Origin: Marinifilum sp. N1E240
GTDB lineage: Bacteria; Bacteroidota; Bacteroidia; Bacteroidales; Marinifilaceae
Length of the DNA stretch: 64,000 nucleotides
Assembly: GCF_009295825.1 (NCBI RefSeq)
Contig: NZ_WHKF01000002.1
Span: 620,001 to 684,000 of the forward strand
Reading direction: 5' to 3'
The position numbers and the translations under genes are program-made. Positions 28,306 to 35,455 of the stretch are shown piece by piece. A model generated the notes under the pieces. The model made no database searches and was not told where the DNA came from. It saw nothing but the letters and a program-made list of their open reading frames with translations. How positions within the stretch are numbered: position 1 is the stretch's first letter; each line of letters opens with the position of its first letter.

Positions 28306-28746
28306 TATCGTATTTTGTTTATGGTGTTGTGCTTTGCACACCAACACAAAACAACTCTATTAGGATTGAATAATATATTAAAGAAACAAACAAAGTTATA
28401 CTCAAACCTGAATAGGATTATCTATGGTTTAAGCTAATAATAAAGAATAAATGAATAGTAAGTTATATTCAATAAACAAAGGGTTTAAAAGGCTTTTAAA
28501 TAGATTATATTAAAAATAAATATTATCGTTTGTTTGCTTTTGTGTTTGTTTGCTTCGCCACAACACAAACAAAACTCTATTCAACAAGGTTTAGGTAAAC
28601 TTTAAGCAAAGATATATTCAACAATGATAGTTGATATATTCAAAGTGAAATGGTCTAAAAAGGCTTTAAAGTAGAATATATTATAAATGAATATTATCGT
28701 TTTTGTTCATGGGTTTGTGCTTCGCAACCCAAACACAAAAAACTCC
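28306..28746. repeat. Three diverged hairpin repeats in the control region
   Basis: Units around 28306-28361, 28524-28582 and 28694-28746 share the pattern TATCGT-T-rich, a G/T-rich arm, GCTTTGC or GCTTCGC at the turn, then a C/A-rich arm with CAACACAAA or CCAAACACAAA, then AACTC. Each can fold into an imperfect hairpin. The opening TATCGTxTTTTG resembles the reverse complement of the iteron consensus. They are spaced about 215 and 170 bases apart. Confidence 0.6.
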
Positions 28747-28971
28747 TGAAGAAAGCTTTCTATTAAAATTAACATAGTTTATTCTTGATTTAGTCTAATA
28801 ACTATTCAAATCTAATAATTAAGTTACATTCAAACCTAAATCTATTAAAACCGTTATAAATATCCTTATTTAAAACTTTTTAAAAATATGCCAGATAATG
28901 ATAATGTAATATTCTTTTTATTCAATTTATTATCTGTAGAATAAATTATAACTTTACAATAAAAATAGATT

Positions 28972-29631
28972 ATGGAAGATAAAGAAATAGAATTAGAGGA
29001 TTTATTAAAAAAATTGGATAAAGGATTAGATATCATTATTAAGGATTATAGTAAGGTAATGCTTGAAACTTATGGTTTATATTCCTATGATTTATTTTGT
29101 TCAGCCATCTTAAATCGTAGTATAAATACTATAAGGGGTTACACTTTATTAATGCGAGATAAAAACTTTTTATCAGCAGCTCCATTAGTTAGAATCCAAA
29201 TAGATTCTTTATTGCGTATTTTCGCATCGACAATCATATCATTTAATGTTGATGATTTTGCTCTTAAAGTAATTGGTGGTAAGCAAATTAATCAACTTAA
29301 AGATGATAGAGGTAAGAAGATGAGTGATAATTATTTATGTGATAGATTATCAAAAAATAAGACTTTTTCATGGGTTAAAGATGCTTATAAAGCAGGTTGT
29401 GGATATGTACATTTTAGTAATAATGTTACAAGTAAATCTGTTAGGAAAGGCGGAGGTAGAAAAATAGAAGGAATTATTCAAAAGAATGATGATTTTGTTA
29501 GTATGGAAGAAAAAATTAATTCAGCGAGAATAATGTTAGCTACTACTAAGGGTATTTTATTGTTTATCTCAAGTTGGACAAAACAAAAAGAATCTTATAA
29601 CCATATTGGTTCACAAACCCCAAAAGCTTGA
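28972..29631 (+). CDS. Phage protein of unknown function, possibly HEPN-like
   Basis: 219 residues, all-helical appearance, no signal or membrane segment. The pattern SAAPLVRIQIDSLLRIFA followed by AYKAGCGYVHFSN recalls helical families with a conserved arginine helix and a Y-x-H-x-S motif (DUF5677-like), some related to HEPN folds. I do not claim a family. It is the first rightward gene after the non-coding control region and lies ahead of the HNH gene. An accessory or defence function is possible from position only. Confidence 0.65.
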   Translation: MEDKEIELEDLLKKLDKGLDIIIKDYSKVMLETYGLYSYDLFCSAILNRSINTIRGYTLLMRDKNFLSAAPLVRIQIDSLLRIFASTIISFNVDDFALKVIGGKQINQLKDDRGKKMSDNYLCDRLSKNKTFSWVKDAYKAGCGYVHFSNNVTSKSVRKGGGRKIEGIIQKNDDFVSMEEKINSARIMLATTKGILLFISSWTKQKESYNHIGSQTPKA

Positions 29632-29804
29632 TATTCTACTTTTTGATAAATTCATTTAGTGTCGTGTTATCTACATTTCTATTCTAAAAGGAAATTAAAA
29701 TATTAAAAACTTACATCAGAGATTAAAGAATTAATAATTTAAACCATCATTAATCAATCCAAATATGATAAATTAAAATATTAAAAAATTTTTATAAAAA
29801 ATAT

Positions 29805-29849
29805 CAAAAAATACGCTTTTTCATATTTTTTCAAGAATATATAATAATG
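29805..29849 (+). promoter_or_regulatory. Candidate phage promoter element (copy 1)
   Basis: Two blocks, CAAAAAATACGCTTTTTCAT (29805 onward) and AATATATAATAATG (29836-29849), are matched by the same two blocks at 33580-33625 with nearly the same spacing (31 versus 30 bases). It lies 42 bases before the HNH start. Confidence 0.45.
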
Positions 29850-29890
29850 TAAGTACTTCAGTGTACTTAAAAAAAAGAACATTATTTAAA

Positions 29891-30586
29891 ATGAAAAATT
29901 ATGAAATCAAATCAGAAAAGAAAGAATTAAAAAATGAAAACAGAAGAGCATTAATTCATGAATTATTAGCTCATTTTGACAACCTACAAGAATTTAGAGA
30001 AGCATATCCAAATATTTATAATACTGCTCATAGGTTGGGTGTATTTGATGATTACAACTGGTTAGAGAAAAACTATATCTGTTTAGATACTCAAGAATTA
30101 GATGATGAAGTTTTAGTACAATTTCGTGATACTAATTATTATTTAAACAGAAAAGGAGAGTGTTTTAACTCAAAGACAGGCAGAAAACTACAACCAGTCA
30201 AGAATGCCAATGATTATTACAAATGGAATTTAAGAATTGATGGTAAGAATCATCAAGTTTATTGCCAAATAGCTGTTTGGTCTTCATGGGTTGGTGAAAT
30301 TCCTGAAGGTTTTGAAATTAATCATTTAGACTACGATAGAAGTAATAATAGTTTAGAGAATCTGGATGTGAGAAGCAGACAAGAGAATATGAACTATTCG
30401 ATGGTAAGAATAAAAGATGCTCATCGAACCATTTCTAATAATAATATTATTGAATTTAAAGAGTATATAAGCACTTTAGACGAAAATACTAAAGTGAACT
30501 ATTCATACTATCAAGATAAGTATAATGTAAGCTATAATTGCCTGTATGGTATCGCAACAGGTAGAACATGGTGCGATGTAGAATAA
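29891..30586 (+). CDS. HNH endonuclease, homing-type
   Basis: I use ATG 29891 (MKNYEIKSEKKELK); the frame extends to 29861, but that part begins in a small hairpin. 231 residues. The HNH core is FEINHLDYDRSNNSLENLDV, with the first His, the NNSLENL helix and following RSRQENM, typical of phage group I HNH / NUMOD homing endonucleases. The N-terminal part (about 40-100) contains a WLEKNYICL segment, and the C-terminus resembles a small DNA-binding helix-turn-helix (YYQDKYNVSYNCLYGIATGR). It precedes the putative defence cassette and is closed by a terminator, so it may be a free-standing homing gene. Confidence 0.85.
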   Translation: MKNYEIKSEKKELKNENRRALIHELLAHFDNLQEFREAYPNIYNTAHRLGVFDDYNWLEKNYICLDTQELDDEVLVQFRDTNYYLNRKGECFNSKTGRKLQPVKNANDYYKWNLRIDGKNHQVYCQIAVWSSWVGEIPEGFEINHLDYDRSNNSLENLDVRSRQENMNYSMVRIKDAHRTISNNNIIEFKEYISTLDENTKVNYSYYQDKYNVSYNCLYGIATGRTWCDVE

Positions 30587-30608
30587 ATTGAAAAAGAGGA
30601 ATATGAAG

Positions 30609-30642
30609 AAGAGTTACTTTTTAAAAGGCAACTCTTTTTTTT
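30609..30642 (+). terminator. Terminator between HNH gene and membrane-HEPN-TIR cassette
   Basis: AAGAGTT / AACTCTT stem with a loop of about 14 bases and eight T. With 33537-33567 it brackets the three-gene cassette. Confidence 0.7.
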
Positions 30643-30706
30643 ATGAGATATATTGTTAATTCATATGGTGTTGTTAACTTTATGTTCTAATGTTAATTCT
30701 GATACT

Positions 30707-31669
30707 ATGGATAAAACTGTCTTAAGAAAAGGAAATATATTTATTTTACTTCTTCTCTTACTTATTGGGGGTATTCTTTCCTTGTATTTCATGATTTTTC
30801 ACGGTTCACTTTCACTAGATTCTTCGGATTGGTCTAATTTCGCAGGTTTTTTTGGTGGAATTGTTGGAACTCTTGCTACTGTTTCAACTTTGATTTGGAT
30901 TGTTTTGTCTTTTAAAAACCAGATTCAGGTTAATGAAAAGAATGAGAAAATAAAATCTCTTGAAACACAAATGTTTAAAGTTGGTGAGGAACTGAAGGAA
31001 ATTAAGAATCATAATATTACTCCTCTAGAGTTATTACCATTTTGGAATTTAGTTCAAGATAAGAGAAAGAGGAAAAAGTATTTTGTTGAAAACGATAAAG
31101 TATATGGTGAAATATCAGATGGTCAAAAGGTTTTGATTAGAGATATTGATTTGTTTTCGGTAATTAATATTTCTATTAAAGAATTGGGACTCGACCAAAC
31201 TAAGCAGATTTTTATGAATAAAGATGAGTACAATGTTATAAGTTCTCTTCATTCATTTAAATCCCATTTGATAATATTATTAATAGTAGTTAGAGAATTA
31301 TTAATTCTGGACTATGATAGAGGTAGTTTAAATTATTATTTGGCAAGTTTTAATTATCAAATGGTATTGCTAAAGAAACTTGGTATTTTTTCTGAAGAAG
31401 ATTATAAACGTTATTTAATTCTTCAAAGTTATCCAGTAGAGCAAAATGTTAAATTACCTTGTCTTCGTGAGGATATTGTTTATTTATTGAAACAAAGTCA
31501 TCGAGACTTTTCTGGTGTTAAAAAGAAAGATGTTGAAATATCTGAATCCAAATTTTCAGATAGTGAACATTCGGTCTATTATGATGTTAAGATAAGAAAG
31601 TTAAATATTGAATTAAAATTACAGAATAGCATTTTAATGGATTTTAAAAGTTTAGATTTTGAAGAATAG
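30707..31669 (+). CDS. 2-TM membrane protein resembling putative phage abortive infection proteins
   Basis: I chose ATG 30707 (MDKTVLRKGNIFILLL). The frame is open to 30653 but with non-ATG or weakly placed starts. 320 residues. TM helices at about 8-30 and 42-66, the second followed by QIQVNEKNEKI. The stretch SDWSNFAGFFGGIVGTLATV between and into TM2 is typical of the 2-TM Abi-like family (putAbiC type). A coiled coil follows at about 70-95, then a cytoplasmic helical domain. First gene of the cassette with the HEPN and TIR genes; its stop overlaps the next start by 11 bases. Probable role: membrane sensor or effector in anti-phage defence. Confidence 0.7.
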   Translation: MDKTVLRKGNIFILLLLLLIGGILSLYFMIFHGSLSLDSSDWSNFAGFFGGIVGTLATVSTLIWIVLSFKNQIQVNEKNEKIKSLETQMFKVGEELKEIKNHNITPLELLPFWNLVQDKRKRKKYFVENDKVYGEISDGQKVLIRDIDLFSVINISIKELGLDQTKQIFMNKDEYNVISSLHSFKSHLIILLIVVRELLILDYDRGSLNYYLASFNYQMVLLKKLGIFSEEDYKRYLILQSYPVEQNVKLPCLREDIVYLLKQSHRDFSGVKKKDVEISESKFSDSEHSVYYDVKIRKLNIELKLQNSILMDFKSLDFEE

Positions 31670-32702
31670 TATTGTTGTTAAGTCAAAGAATGATGAATGG
31701 TTGTTCATTACTCCAATTTATAGTTTGGAGTTAGGAAAAAGTATTTCAAAGGAATTGAAGATTGGTAGAGTTACTTTTATTGATGTAACAAAAATACCAA
31801 GAGTTAGAAAGCGACTTGGTTTTCCTGTACCACTTTCTCGAATTAATGAAACCAAATTTCTTAGTAATTATTTCAAATTATCTAAAACTTATGCAATATG
31901 TACATTTCGAGGGGATTCGAAAGATGAAAAGTTAAGATATGATATTCGTAAGGAAGTTGAAAAGGCTACTCATATTTTAGGTTTTTCACAATTAGGATAT
32001 TGTAATAGAAGAAGAAATTCACAATTTGGAATGATTGATTTGAATACTCATACTGAACTATTCATTCTTAATAAAAATGAATATAAGTCAAGTTTGTGTT
32101 CCACCAAAGAAAGTAAAATATTACCCTTTAGGATTGGAAAGAAATGGTTGAAATTTCATAAGGATTTTTTCTTTTTAGAATTTCTAAAACTAATTGATTC
32201 AAAGAAAAAAATGAATAAGAAGTGGAAGGATACAATTATCCGTGCTGCTGAAATGTCTGGAAAAAGTATGATGAGTCGAGATTTGGAATACGCATTTCTA
32301 TGGAATATGATTGCTATAGAAATGTTGTTACCTAGTCAAGATAAGTATATGGAAAGACTTCCAGAACTTGCTGAAGCTTTTATTGGATGGGTTGATTATT
32401 GGGAGGATAAGAACTATCAAGAGAAGATAAAAGATGCATACCTAAGGAGGTGTGAACTTGTTCATAATGGAAATTCGAACAATATAACAGTTGAACATGT
32501 AATATTTACGGATGATTTACTTTTTAATCTGATGTGGAATATTGTGACCCATATTGACATGTTTCCTAATAAAGAAAGCGTAAGGGAATTTTCTGAAAAA
32601 GTTAAAAGTGAAAAACTTCTAGGAGTAAAACCACAAGTTCAACCAGGGACTTTGCATTTTATGAATAGGGAATATGATATAGATGATTATTTAAGAATAT
32701 AA
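31659..32702 (+). CDS. HEPN-domain protein (Apea-like), putative RNase of a defence cassette
   Basis: 347 residues. The frame is closed by a TAG at 31653 and has no early ATG, so the TTG at 31659 is the best start, overlapping the upstream gene by 11 bases (translational coupling). The N-terminal 160 residues are an unrecognised mixed domain with a basic patch. The C-terminal helical part carries R264-C-E-L-V-H269, the R-X4-H motif of HEPN ribonucleases, in RRCELVHNG. Upstream FLWNMIAIEMLL is the kind of helix found in Apea-like HEPN domains. HEPN proteins cleave RNA and act in abortive infection and toxin systems. The TIR gene starts 14 bases downstream. Confidence 0.7.
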   Translation: MKNSIVVKSKNDEWLFITPIYSLELGKSISKELKIGRVTFIDVTKIPRVRKRLGFPVPLSRINETKFLSNYFKLSKTYAICTFRGDSKDEKLRYDIRKEVEKATHILGFSQLGYCNRRRNSQFGMIDLNTHTELFILNKNEYKSSLCSTKESKILPFRIGKKWLKFHKDFFFLEFLKLIDSKKKMNKKWKDTIIRAAEMSGKSMMSRDLEYAFLWNMIAIEMLLPSQDKYMERLPELAEAFIGWVDYWEDKNYQEKIKDAYLRRCELVHNGNSNNITVEHVIFTDDLLFNLMWNIVTHIDMFPNKESVREFSEKVKSEKLLGVKPQVQPGTLHFMNREYDIDDYLRI

Positions 32703-32716
32703 TATAAACGAGAAAA

Positions 32717-33511
32717 ATGAAAACATTTATAAGTTGGTCTGGTGAAAGAAGCAAGTATATAGCAGAGTCTCTTAGTAGTTGGTTAGAACAAGTTTTACAA
32801 TCATTAGAGCCTTGGATTTCAACGGATATTGACAAAGGAAAACGTTGGAGTAAAGAAATAGCTAACGAATTGAAAGAATCTAAGGTAGCAATCATTTGCC
32901 TAACTGAGGAAAATTTAAATTCGAATTGGGTGCATTTCGAGGCAGGAGCAATAGCAAAAAATGAAGATGCGTTTGTTTGTACTTTCTTGTTCGATATAAC
33001 ACCTGCTAATGTCCAATCTCCACTTTCACAGTTTCAACACACAAGTTTTAATAAAGAAGATATATTTAAGTTATTAAAGACTATTAATGGTATTGTTAGT
33101 GAGACAGGTGGTAAAAATCTTAGAGAATCTAGTTTGAAATCTGTTTTCGATACGAACTGGGAGCAACTTGAAAAACGATTGTCTAAAACTCCAAAATCAT
33201 CTAGTGAGGAGAAGGATATTAGAAGTGATAGAGAATTACTTGAAGAATCGTTACAAATTTTAAGAGGAATAAGGGGTGGTATACCTTCAAAATCTATAGA
33301 TAATGATGAAGTGGATAAAATAATAGACTATTGGATAAATGAATATGCAGAGGAAAAAGGTATTGAATGTACTGAATTGGATTTGACAGGTCATGAAAAT
33401 TCTATAAGAGAATATTTACGAAATATTCCAGAGATTACTGCATTGGTTGGTGAAGGGACTTACTTTAAACGAAAAATTGTTCAACGAATGGCTGAGTTGC
33501 AACCATTTTAG
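32717..33511 (+). CDS. TIR-domain protein, putative NADase or signal-generating component
   Basis: 264 residues. The N-terminal TIR domain (1-157) begins MKTFISWSGERSKYIA, has the BB-loop-like STDIDKGKRWSKEI, the strand KVAIICLTEENLNSNWVHFE, and the conserved Glu at E75 in WVHFEAGAIA, where catalytic TIR NADases hold their glutamate. Residues 160-264 form a helical C-terminal region of unknown function. Prokaryotic TIR proteins of defence systems degrade NAD or make cyclic ADP-ribose signals. Here it is the third gene of a cassette with an Abi-like membrane protein and an HEPN protein. No SIR2, STING or SAVED partner is nearby. Confidence 0.8.
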   Translation: MKTFISWSGERSKYIAESLSSWLEQVLQSLEPWISTDIDKGKRWSKEIANELKESKVAIICLTEENLNSNWVHFEAGAIAKNEDAFVCTFLFDITPANVQSPLSQFQHTSFNKEDIFKLLKTINGIVSETGGKNLRESSLKSVFDTNWEQLEKRLSKTPKSSSEEKDIRSDRELLEESLQILRGIRGGIPSKSIDNDEVDKIIDYWINEYAEEKGIECTELDLTGHENSIREYLRNIPEITALVGEGTYFKRKIVQRMAELQPF

Positions 33512-33536
33512 TTGAGTAAATAATAAAGAGATTATT

Positions 33537-33567
33537 AAGAGTATTCATTAATGGATGCTCTTTTTTA
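33537..33567 (+). terminator. Terminator after the TIR gene
   Basis: AAGAGTATTCAT / ATGGATGCTCTT stem with two G-T pairs and a 2-base loop, followed by six T. It closes the membrane-HEPN-TIR cassette. Confidence 0.8.
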
Positions 33568-33579
33568 TAAAAATAATTG

Positions 33580-33625
33580 CAAAAAAACACTTTTTGATAT
33601 CATAACTTAAATATATAGAATAAGG
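33580..33625 (+). promoter_or_regulatory. Candidate phage promoter element (copy 2), late region
   Basis: CAAAAAAACACTTTTTGATAT at 33580-33600 and AATATATAGAATAAGG from 33610 match the two blocks at 29805-29849 with one base difference in spacing. It is followed within about 45 bases by a strong terminator and then by the late genes. Confidence 0.45.
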
Positions 33626-33665
33626 ACTTTAATTAAGTTTTTCATTTTAAAGATTTATTTTTTTT

Positions 33666-33699
33666 AAGCTCCCACTCAGTATTGATTGGGAGCTTTTTT
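33666..33699 (+). terminator. Strong terminator ahead of the late genes
   Basis: AAGCTCCCA / TGGGAGCTT perfect 9-bp stem with a 12-base loop that can pair further, then TTTT. It stands between the candidate promoter at 33580 and the endolysin, a position like lambda tR'. Confidence 0.88.
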
Positions 33700-33735
33700 A
33701 TAGATGGAAAATGCTAAAAAAACAATAAGATATGG

Positions 33736-34215
33736 ATGAATAATGAACAGATAACCAAGAGAGTAAAAGTATTAACAAAGAATTTAAATGAGAGTAAAGA
33801 AGTAATAATACATGCTTCTGCATCATCGTTTGGAAATGCCTTACTGATTGATTCTTGGCATAGAGAAAAGGGATATGATGAAATTGGATATAACTATGTT
33901 GTACTAAATGGATATACCAATTCAGGCTACTATGATGAAGTTTGTGATGGGTTAATCGAGAGTGGAAGAAGGACAAACAAATCAGGCGCACATACATATG
34001 GTCATAATAGAAACACAATTGGTATATGTTTAATAAGTAAGGATGGAATATTCACAGAAAATCAAATGAATTCCTTAATAAATTTATTGAGGATGTTGAA
34101 ATCAAAACATGGTGATATTAATATAAAACAGCACTCAGATATAGACCCAACAAATAAACCATTTTGCGCAGGTATCCATCCTGATGTTATGGAGAGAATA
34201 AAAGAAATAATTTAA
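33736..34215 (+). CDS. Endolysin: N-acetylmuramoyl-L-alanine amidase (T7 lysozyme type)
   Basis: Cleaves the amide bond between muramic acid and the peptide stem at lysis. 159 residues, the size of T7 lysozyme. The Amidase_2 layout is visible: first zinc His in IIHASASSFG, the DSWHREKGYDEIGYNYVVLNG block, GAHTYGHNRNTIGICL, and the second His and the Cys in QHSDIDPTNKPFCAG. No signal peptide, so release needs a holin. First gene of the rightward late block. ATG 33736 overlaps a 3-codon upstream ORF that starts at 33732. Confidence 0.92.
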   Translation: MNNEQITKRVKVLTKNLNESKEVIIHASASSFGNALLIDSWHREKGYDEIGYNYVVLNGYTNSGYYDEVCDGLIESGRRTNKSGAHTYGHNRNTIGICLISKDGIFTENQMNSLINLLRMLKSKHGDINIKQHSDIDPTNKPFCAGIHPDVMERIKEII

Positions 34216-34379
34216 AAATAAATTATAAAAAATCACCAGAAAAGCGCTCAAAAAGTATAAAAAAGTGGTAATAATAATAGGAAAATATATGTAAAATGTA
34301 TGGTGTTTTTAATGAAAAACAAAGAATGTGATTAAAATACATTGAATTATTACCATAATAAAAAAGGAAATTATAAAAA

Positions 34380-34691
34380 ATGGCTAAGAAAAAAGCAACA
34401 GAAACGACTAAAAAAGTTGTTAAGAAAGCAGAAGAACAAGTTACTCAAGAAGTAGCAATTGAAACAGAAGTGGAAGTAAAAAAAGCTTCTAAAAAGAAAT
34501 TAACATTACTAGATAGAGTATCTGAGATTAAATATGTTAATGGTGAATATAGAAACGAATCTGGAACAATTATTATCAGAAAAGCAAATATTAGTGCTAC
34601 TTACTATGTACTATTTAATGGACACGAAAGAGTAAAAAGAATGGATGAAAAGGAATTTGATACATTCTATAAAAAATGGAAAGAACAATAA
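34380..34691 (+). CDS. Lys-rich small phage protein, unknown function
   Basis: 103 residues, not recognised. Residues 1-45 are a low-complexity Lys/Ala/Glu/Thr stretch (KKATETTKKVVKKAEEQ) reminiscent of histone-like tails. Residues 50-103 form a compact beta-rich domain with aromatics (YYVLFNGHERVKR, FDTFYKKWKEQ). It sits between endolysin and a small membrane protein, one base from the latter. 164 AT-rich bases upstream have no gene. Confidence 0.7.
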   Translation: MAKKKATETTKKVVKKAEEQVTQEVAIETEVEVKKASKKKLTLLDRVSEIKYVNGEYRNESGTIIIRKANISATYYVLFNGHERVKRMDEKEFDTFYKKWKEQ

Positions 34692-34952
34692 ATGAAAGAA
34701 TTAAAATTATCAATATTATTTACACTCAATTTATTACTTCAGTTATTAGAATTAGCTTTTAATGCGGTTGTAATTTTCTCCATCCCTGTTATTTTAATAA
34801 TCTTTGGAATAACACCCACAACACTTATTACCTCTGGAATTCTTGCAGTTTTATTTGGAACATTTATTGTATTTAGTTTAACTGGTTTCTATTCATTTTT
34901 AGACCTGTTTAAGCAACAAGTAAAACACAAGTTAAAGAATGATAAGAGCTAA
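34692..34952 (+). CDS. Small 2-TM protein, putative holin
   Basis: 86 residues with two TM helices (about 7-35 and 41-66), a short turn at TPTT and a charged C-terminal tail KQQVKHKLKNDKS. Size, topology and position two genes after the endolysin fit a class II-like holin, but small membrane proteins cannot be assigned by sequence. Its end overlaps the HNH start by 14 bases, so the two are translated together. Confidence 0.6.
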   Translation: MKELKLSILFTLNLLLQLLELAFNAVVIFSIPVILIIFGITPTTLITSGILAVLFGTFIVFSLTGFYSFLDLFKQQVKHKLKNDKS

Positions 34953-35307
34953 ACAGGCTCACCAGAAAATCTATCAGAGTAGACAATGGAAGGATTTAAG
35001 AACCTTAAAATTTTCTGATAACCCAATATGTGAATGTTGTAAAAGAAAGTACACAGAACACATACATCATATTATACCCTTTGCTCAATATTTAGATACT
35101 GACTATGATAAAGCTTTAGAATATGCTTTTGATTATGAAAATCTAAGTGGTTTGTGTGAATCATGCCACATCGAAGTACATAAATTTATGAAAATAGATG
35201 TGGAAGATATGGAACTTCTAATTGAAGTGTATGAAGAAACTAATACAAATTTTCATTCTTATTACTTCGAAGTCTACCAGAAAAACCTTGATTACCAAAA
35301 ACGCTGA
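34939..35307 (+). CDS. HNH endonuclease of the DNA-packaging module
   Basis: 122 residues. CECC near residue 31, HIHHIIPFAQY in the centre, and GLCESCHIEVHK in the last third give the paired CxxC zinc knuckles and HH-N-H nuclease core. Such HNH proteins are encoded next to terminase in many HK97-like cos phages and assist terminase in cos cleavage. A non-coding, relatively G/C-rich stretch follows, then terminase genes, which fits this role. Confidence 0.85.
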   Translation: MIRAKQAHQKIYQSRQWKDLRTLKFSDNPICECCKRKYTEHIHHIIPFAQYLDTDYDKALEYAFDYENLSGLCESCHIEVHKFMKIDVEDMELLIEVYEETNTNFHSYYFEVYQKNLDYQKR

Positions 35308-35455
35308 AATTCTGAAAAAGTATCGCACGTTTAAAGGTCACTCCCTTCGGTGGTTTCCCCTGTATATCAGTATTTTAAGATAGGGGGGAGACTTAAATAA
35401 ATCCTTCTAACTGTCAGTAAATCAAGGGGTAATAAAAAATAATTGTTAACCATTA
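35308..35455. other. Candidate cos region
   Basis: 148 non-coding bases between HNH and the pre-terminase gene. It is notably richer in G/C than the phage average, with an imperfect inverted repeat TCCCC-TATC / GATA-GGGGGGA around 35356-35389 and a CACTCCCTTCGGTGG segment just before. HNH-linked terminases usually act on cos sites here. The exact nicks cannot be placed by eye. Confidence 0.4.

Larger units (their letters stand above)
27853..28971. other. 1.1 kb non-coding control region, candidate phage origin
   Basis: No credible ORF on either strand. It lies between the leftward early block and the rightward genes, so it holds divergent promoters. It contains five direct and one inverted iteron-like repeats (27914-28293), a leftward attenuator-like hairpin (27980-28012) and three diverged hairpin repeats (28306-28746). 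The remaining 28747-28971 is plain AT-rich sequence. Origin function is inference from repeat architecture. Confidence 0.6.

Noticed and set aside
28306-28746. Retron or DGR non-coding RNA
   Set aside because: No reverse transcriptase is encoded anywhere in the element.
32717-33511. Thoeris system
   Set aside because: A TIR protein is present, but no SIR2-type ThsA effector is nearby; the neighbours are an HEPN protein and a 2-TM protein.
33698-34018. Leftward ORF opposite the endolysin
   Set aside because: It is a shadow of the endolysin frame with improbable His/Leu/Ser-rich composition and no start context.
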